The notes beneath the pieces are model-generated. The model saw only the letters and a list, made by a program, of their open reading frames with translations. It had not been told where the DNA came from and made no database searches. Shown here piece after piece: positions 6,027 through 7,438 of a stretch of DNA of 7,438 nt. Made by a program: the position numbers and the translations under genes. The stretch is from Paracoccaceae bacterium (GTDB lineage: Bacteria; Pseudomonadota; Alphaproteobacteria; Rhodobacterales; Rhodobacteraceae). The DNA is taken from positions 29,241 to 36,678 of the forward strand of contig DQCI01000265.1 in NCBI GenBank assembly GCA_003545125.1. The letters are read 5' to 3'. The first letter of the stretch is position 1; each line of letters opens with the position of its first letter.

Positions 6027-6038
6027 CGGTCTCCATCC

Positions 6039-6062
6039 CGACAGACTGCCCGACAGACTGCC
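6039..6062. repeat. Perfect 12-bp tandem duplication
   Basis: CGACAGACTGCC occurs twice back to back, 41 bp beyond the DUF455 stop codon. It shares its period with the 5849-5896 array but not its sequence. Confidence 0.85.
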
Positions 6063-6102
6063 CGGCTGATCGTCATGCGACAGGCCAGCCCGCGCCGTGC
6101 GG

Positions 6103-6915
6103 TCAGCGGGTCTCGGTCAGCGGCCAGTAGAAATCCGGCGGCATCCCGGCTTCGGCGCGCTTTTCCTCGTTGAAGGGCGGCTTGAGGGGGCTGTGGAAAT
6201 AGCGCCGGACAAGCGTGTGGAACTGCTCTTTTGGGTCGCGCTCAAAACGGCCGCACAGGAAATGGAACCATTTCGAGCCGTAGGCGACGTGCGCGACCTC
6301 CTCGGCATAGATCGTCTTCAGCACCGTGACCGCTTGGGCGGCGCCCGCGGCCTCGAACAGCGCGATCATGCCCGGGGTCACGTCGAGCCCGCGCGCTTCG
6401 AGCACCATCGGCACGACCGCAAGCCGCCCCATGAGATCCTCGGCGGTGTCTTCGGCCGCACGCCACATGCCGGCATGCGCGGGCAGCGCGCCGTAATGTG
6501 AACCCATCGCTTCAAGTGTGTCGCACACGAGATTGAAATGCTTGGCTTCTTCACCCGCCGACTTCGCCCAGTCGTCGTAAAAGCCGAGCGGCATCGGTGT
6601 GTCGGTGAAGCGGGCGATGATATCCCAGTGCAGATCGACGGCATTGAGCTCGATATGGGCGACGGCGTGCAACAGGGCGACGCGCCCCTTCTCGCTGCCG
6701 GGACGGCGCCGCGGCACGTCGCGCGGGTCGAGAAGCTCCGGGCGCTCGGGGCGGGCAGGGCGGTCGGGCGGGGCGGCGCTCCCGATTTCGAGCGGCGCGC
6801 CGGCGGCGCGCGCGGCCGCCCATGCGGCTGCATGCCGCAGGGAAAGCGCTGCTTTCTCGCGCCCGTCGGCGGTCCGCAGCACCGCCTCGGCCATCTGTGC
6901 CAGCGTCAGACTCAC
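6103..6915 (-). CDS. DUF455 ferritin-like di-iron protein
   Basis: A 270-aa soluble protein of the DUF455 family, which belongs to the ferritin-like four-helix-bundle group; the biological substrate is not established to my knowledge. A complete carboxylate-bridged di-iron ligand set can be read: E89 (AVAHIEL), E123 and H126 (GEEAKH), E173 (VLEARG), E206 and H209 (YAEEVAH). It is probably an iron-binding oxidase or oxygenase-type protein; that is inference. The start is GTG at 6915, giving VSLTLAQMAEAVLRTADG, which fits family N-termini. The GTGA there overlaps the bcp stop by 4 nt, typical of coupled translation. An ATG at 6894 is the alternative. The same frame is open upstream inside bcp, but that stretch is Arg/Gly-rich nonsense. 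Residues 36-75 form an Ala/Pro/Arg-rich linker between the first helix and the bundle. No clear terminator follows. Confidence 0.92.
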   Translation of the reverse strand: MSLTLAQMAEAVLRTADGREKAALSLRHAAAWAAARAAGAPLEIGSAAPPDRPARPERPELLDPRDVPRRRPGSEKGRVALLHAVAHIELNAVDLHWDIIARFTDTPMPLGFYDDWAKSAGEEAKHFNLVCDTLEAMGSHYGALPAHAGMWRAAEDTAEDLMGRLAVVPMVLEARGLDVTPGMIALFEAAGAAQAVTVLKTIYAEEVAHVAYGSKWFHFLCGRFERDPKEQFHTLVRRYFHSPLKPPFNEEKRAEAGMPPDFYWPLTETR

Positions 6916-7385
6916 AGGCTCTGCACCGCCGCCAGCACCGCCTCGGCATGGCCGGCGACCTTCACCTTCGTCCAGACCTGCGCGATGGTGCCGTCGCCCG
7001 CGATCAGCACCGTCGTGCGCACGATCCCCATGTAGGTGCGGCCGTAGTTCTTTTTCTCGGCCCAGACCCCGTAGCGCTCGCAAACATCGCCTTGCGCGTC
7101 GGACAGCAGCGGCATCGACAGATCCTGCTTCGCGGCGAAGGTCTCCTGCCGCTTGACCGTGTCTTTCGATATACCGAGAACCGCGGCGCCGGCCGCCTCG
7201 AAACCCGCCATCCGGGCGGTGAAATCGCAGGCCTCGGTGGTGCAGCCGGGGGTCGAGGCCTTTGGGTAGAAAAACACGACGACGGGACGACCGGCGAAAT
7301 CGGCGAGGCTGACCATTTCGCCACCGTCGCGCGGCAGTGCAAAATCCGGCGCTTTCGCGCCGATTCTAACGAGTTCTGTGGACAT
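6912..7385 (-). CDS. bcp: Thioredoxin-dependent peroxiredoxin, Bcp/PrxQ type
   Basis: Cytoplasmic thiol peroxidase that reduces hydrogen peroxide and organic hydroperoxides with electrons from thioredoxin. The 157-aa length matches E. coli Bcp (156). The thioredoxin-fold core starts at APDFALP. The active-site block FFYPKASTPGCTTEACDF holds the peroxidatic C48 and, five residues on, the resolving C53, the atypical 2-Cys arrangement of this subfamily. T45 and P41 of the PxxxTxxC motif are present. The block GISKDTVKRQETFAAK and the later KNYGRTYMGIVRTTVLI segment are typical. The ATG at 7385 has AAGGA close upstream and a GGGGGAAG tract further up. The stop overlaps the DUF455 GTG start by 4 nt, so the two form an operon led by bcp. 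Only 53 bp upstream are visible and no promoter is clear there. Confidence 0.96.
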   Translation of the reverse strand: MSTELVRIGAKAPDFALPRDGGEMVSLADFAGRPVVVFFYPKASTPGCTTEACDFTARMAGFEAAGAAVLGISKDTVKRQETFAAKQDLSMPLLSDAQGDVCERYGVWAEKKNYGRTYMGIVRTTVLIAGDGTIAQVWTKVKVAGHAEAVLAAVQSL

Positions 7386-7438
7386 TTCCTTGCTTCCCCC
7401 TCAGCATCATCTAAACCCCGGTTTCTAAGGCGACAGGC

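Larger units (their letters stand above)
5540..6102. other. 563-bp gap between DUF455 gene and M23 gene
   Basis: No gene here is convincing. The M23-proximal part (5540-5640) should hold that gene's promoter and leader and contains a G8 run (5623-5630). The middle (5679-5728) holds inverted repeats built on GCGACAA. Then come a 12-bp-period repeat (5849-5896) and a 12-bp tandem duplication (6039-6062). Open frames exist on both strands: a - strand ATG frame 6026-5670 (118 codons, GGAG four bases upstream) and a + strand TTG frame from 5643 (GGGAGG four bases upstream). Third-position GC is about 75% in both by hand count, which does not separate them from GC-rich noncoding DNA. Confidence 0.6.

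Noticed and set aside
6916..7083. N-terminal extension of the DUF455 protein back to an ATG at 7083
   Set aside because: The extra 56 residues are Arg/Gly/His-rich nonsense inside bcp. The GTG at 6915 with a 4-nt overlap fits the family start.
7414..7425. AAACC-CC-GGTTT inverted repeat upstream of bcp
   Set aside because: Only 5 bp with a 2-nt centre, too short to form a hairpin and with no matching known operator.

Overview
The window looks like a GC-rich alphaproteobacterial chromosome, most likely Rhodobacterales/Rhodobacteraceae. The release factor 2, Bcp peroxiredoxin, DUF455, bactofilin and M23 proteins read like members of that group. This rests on recalled family resemblance, not on a search. 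No RNA gene, insertion sequence, CRISPR array or phage gene was seen.

Layout. Positions 22-3195 are read on the + strand: prfB (peptide chain release factor 2), a secreted protein of unknown function with compositionally atypical DNA, and a DUF2189-type multi-spanning membrane protein. Positions 3214-7385 are read on the - strand. In the order of transcription these are bcp (peroxiredoxin), a DUF455 ferritin-like protein overlapping bcp by 4 nt, a 563-bp gap rich in repeats, a membrane-anchored M23 (LytM) peptidase, a bactofilin overlapping the peptidase by 11 nt, a strong intrinsic terminator, and a VOC/glyoxalase-like gene broken by an apparent one-base insertion. The two halves converge at about 3195-3214.

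How the genes work together. Two two-gene units stand out. The M23 peptidase plus bactofilin pair is a plausible cell-wall-shaping module: a cytoskeletal scaffold translated together with a transmembrane peptidoglycan hydrolase that keeps all its zinc ligands. The bcp plus DUF455 pair couples a thiol peroxidase to a protein with a complete di-iron ligand set, suggesting redox or iron-related work. prfB is housekeeping.

Most of the window is ordinary core genome. The parts worth a second look are the frameshifted VOC gene, the secreted unknown with a run of ten G just before its start, and the leader and gap upstream of the M23 gene. That last region holds a GTTC-N7-GTTC site at the start codon, a cluster of GCGACAA inverted repeats, and two 12-bp-period tandem repeats. 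I did not find convincing evidence of a complete new multi-gene system.
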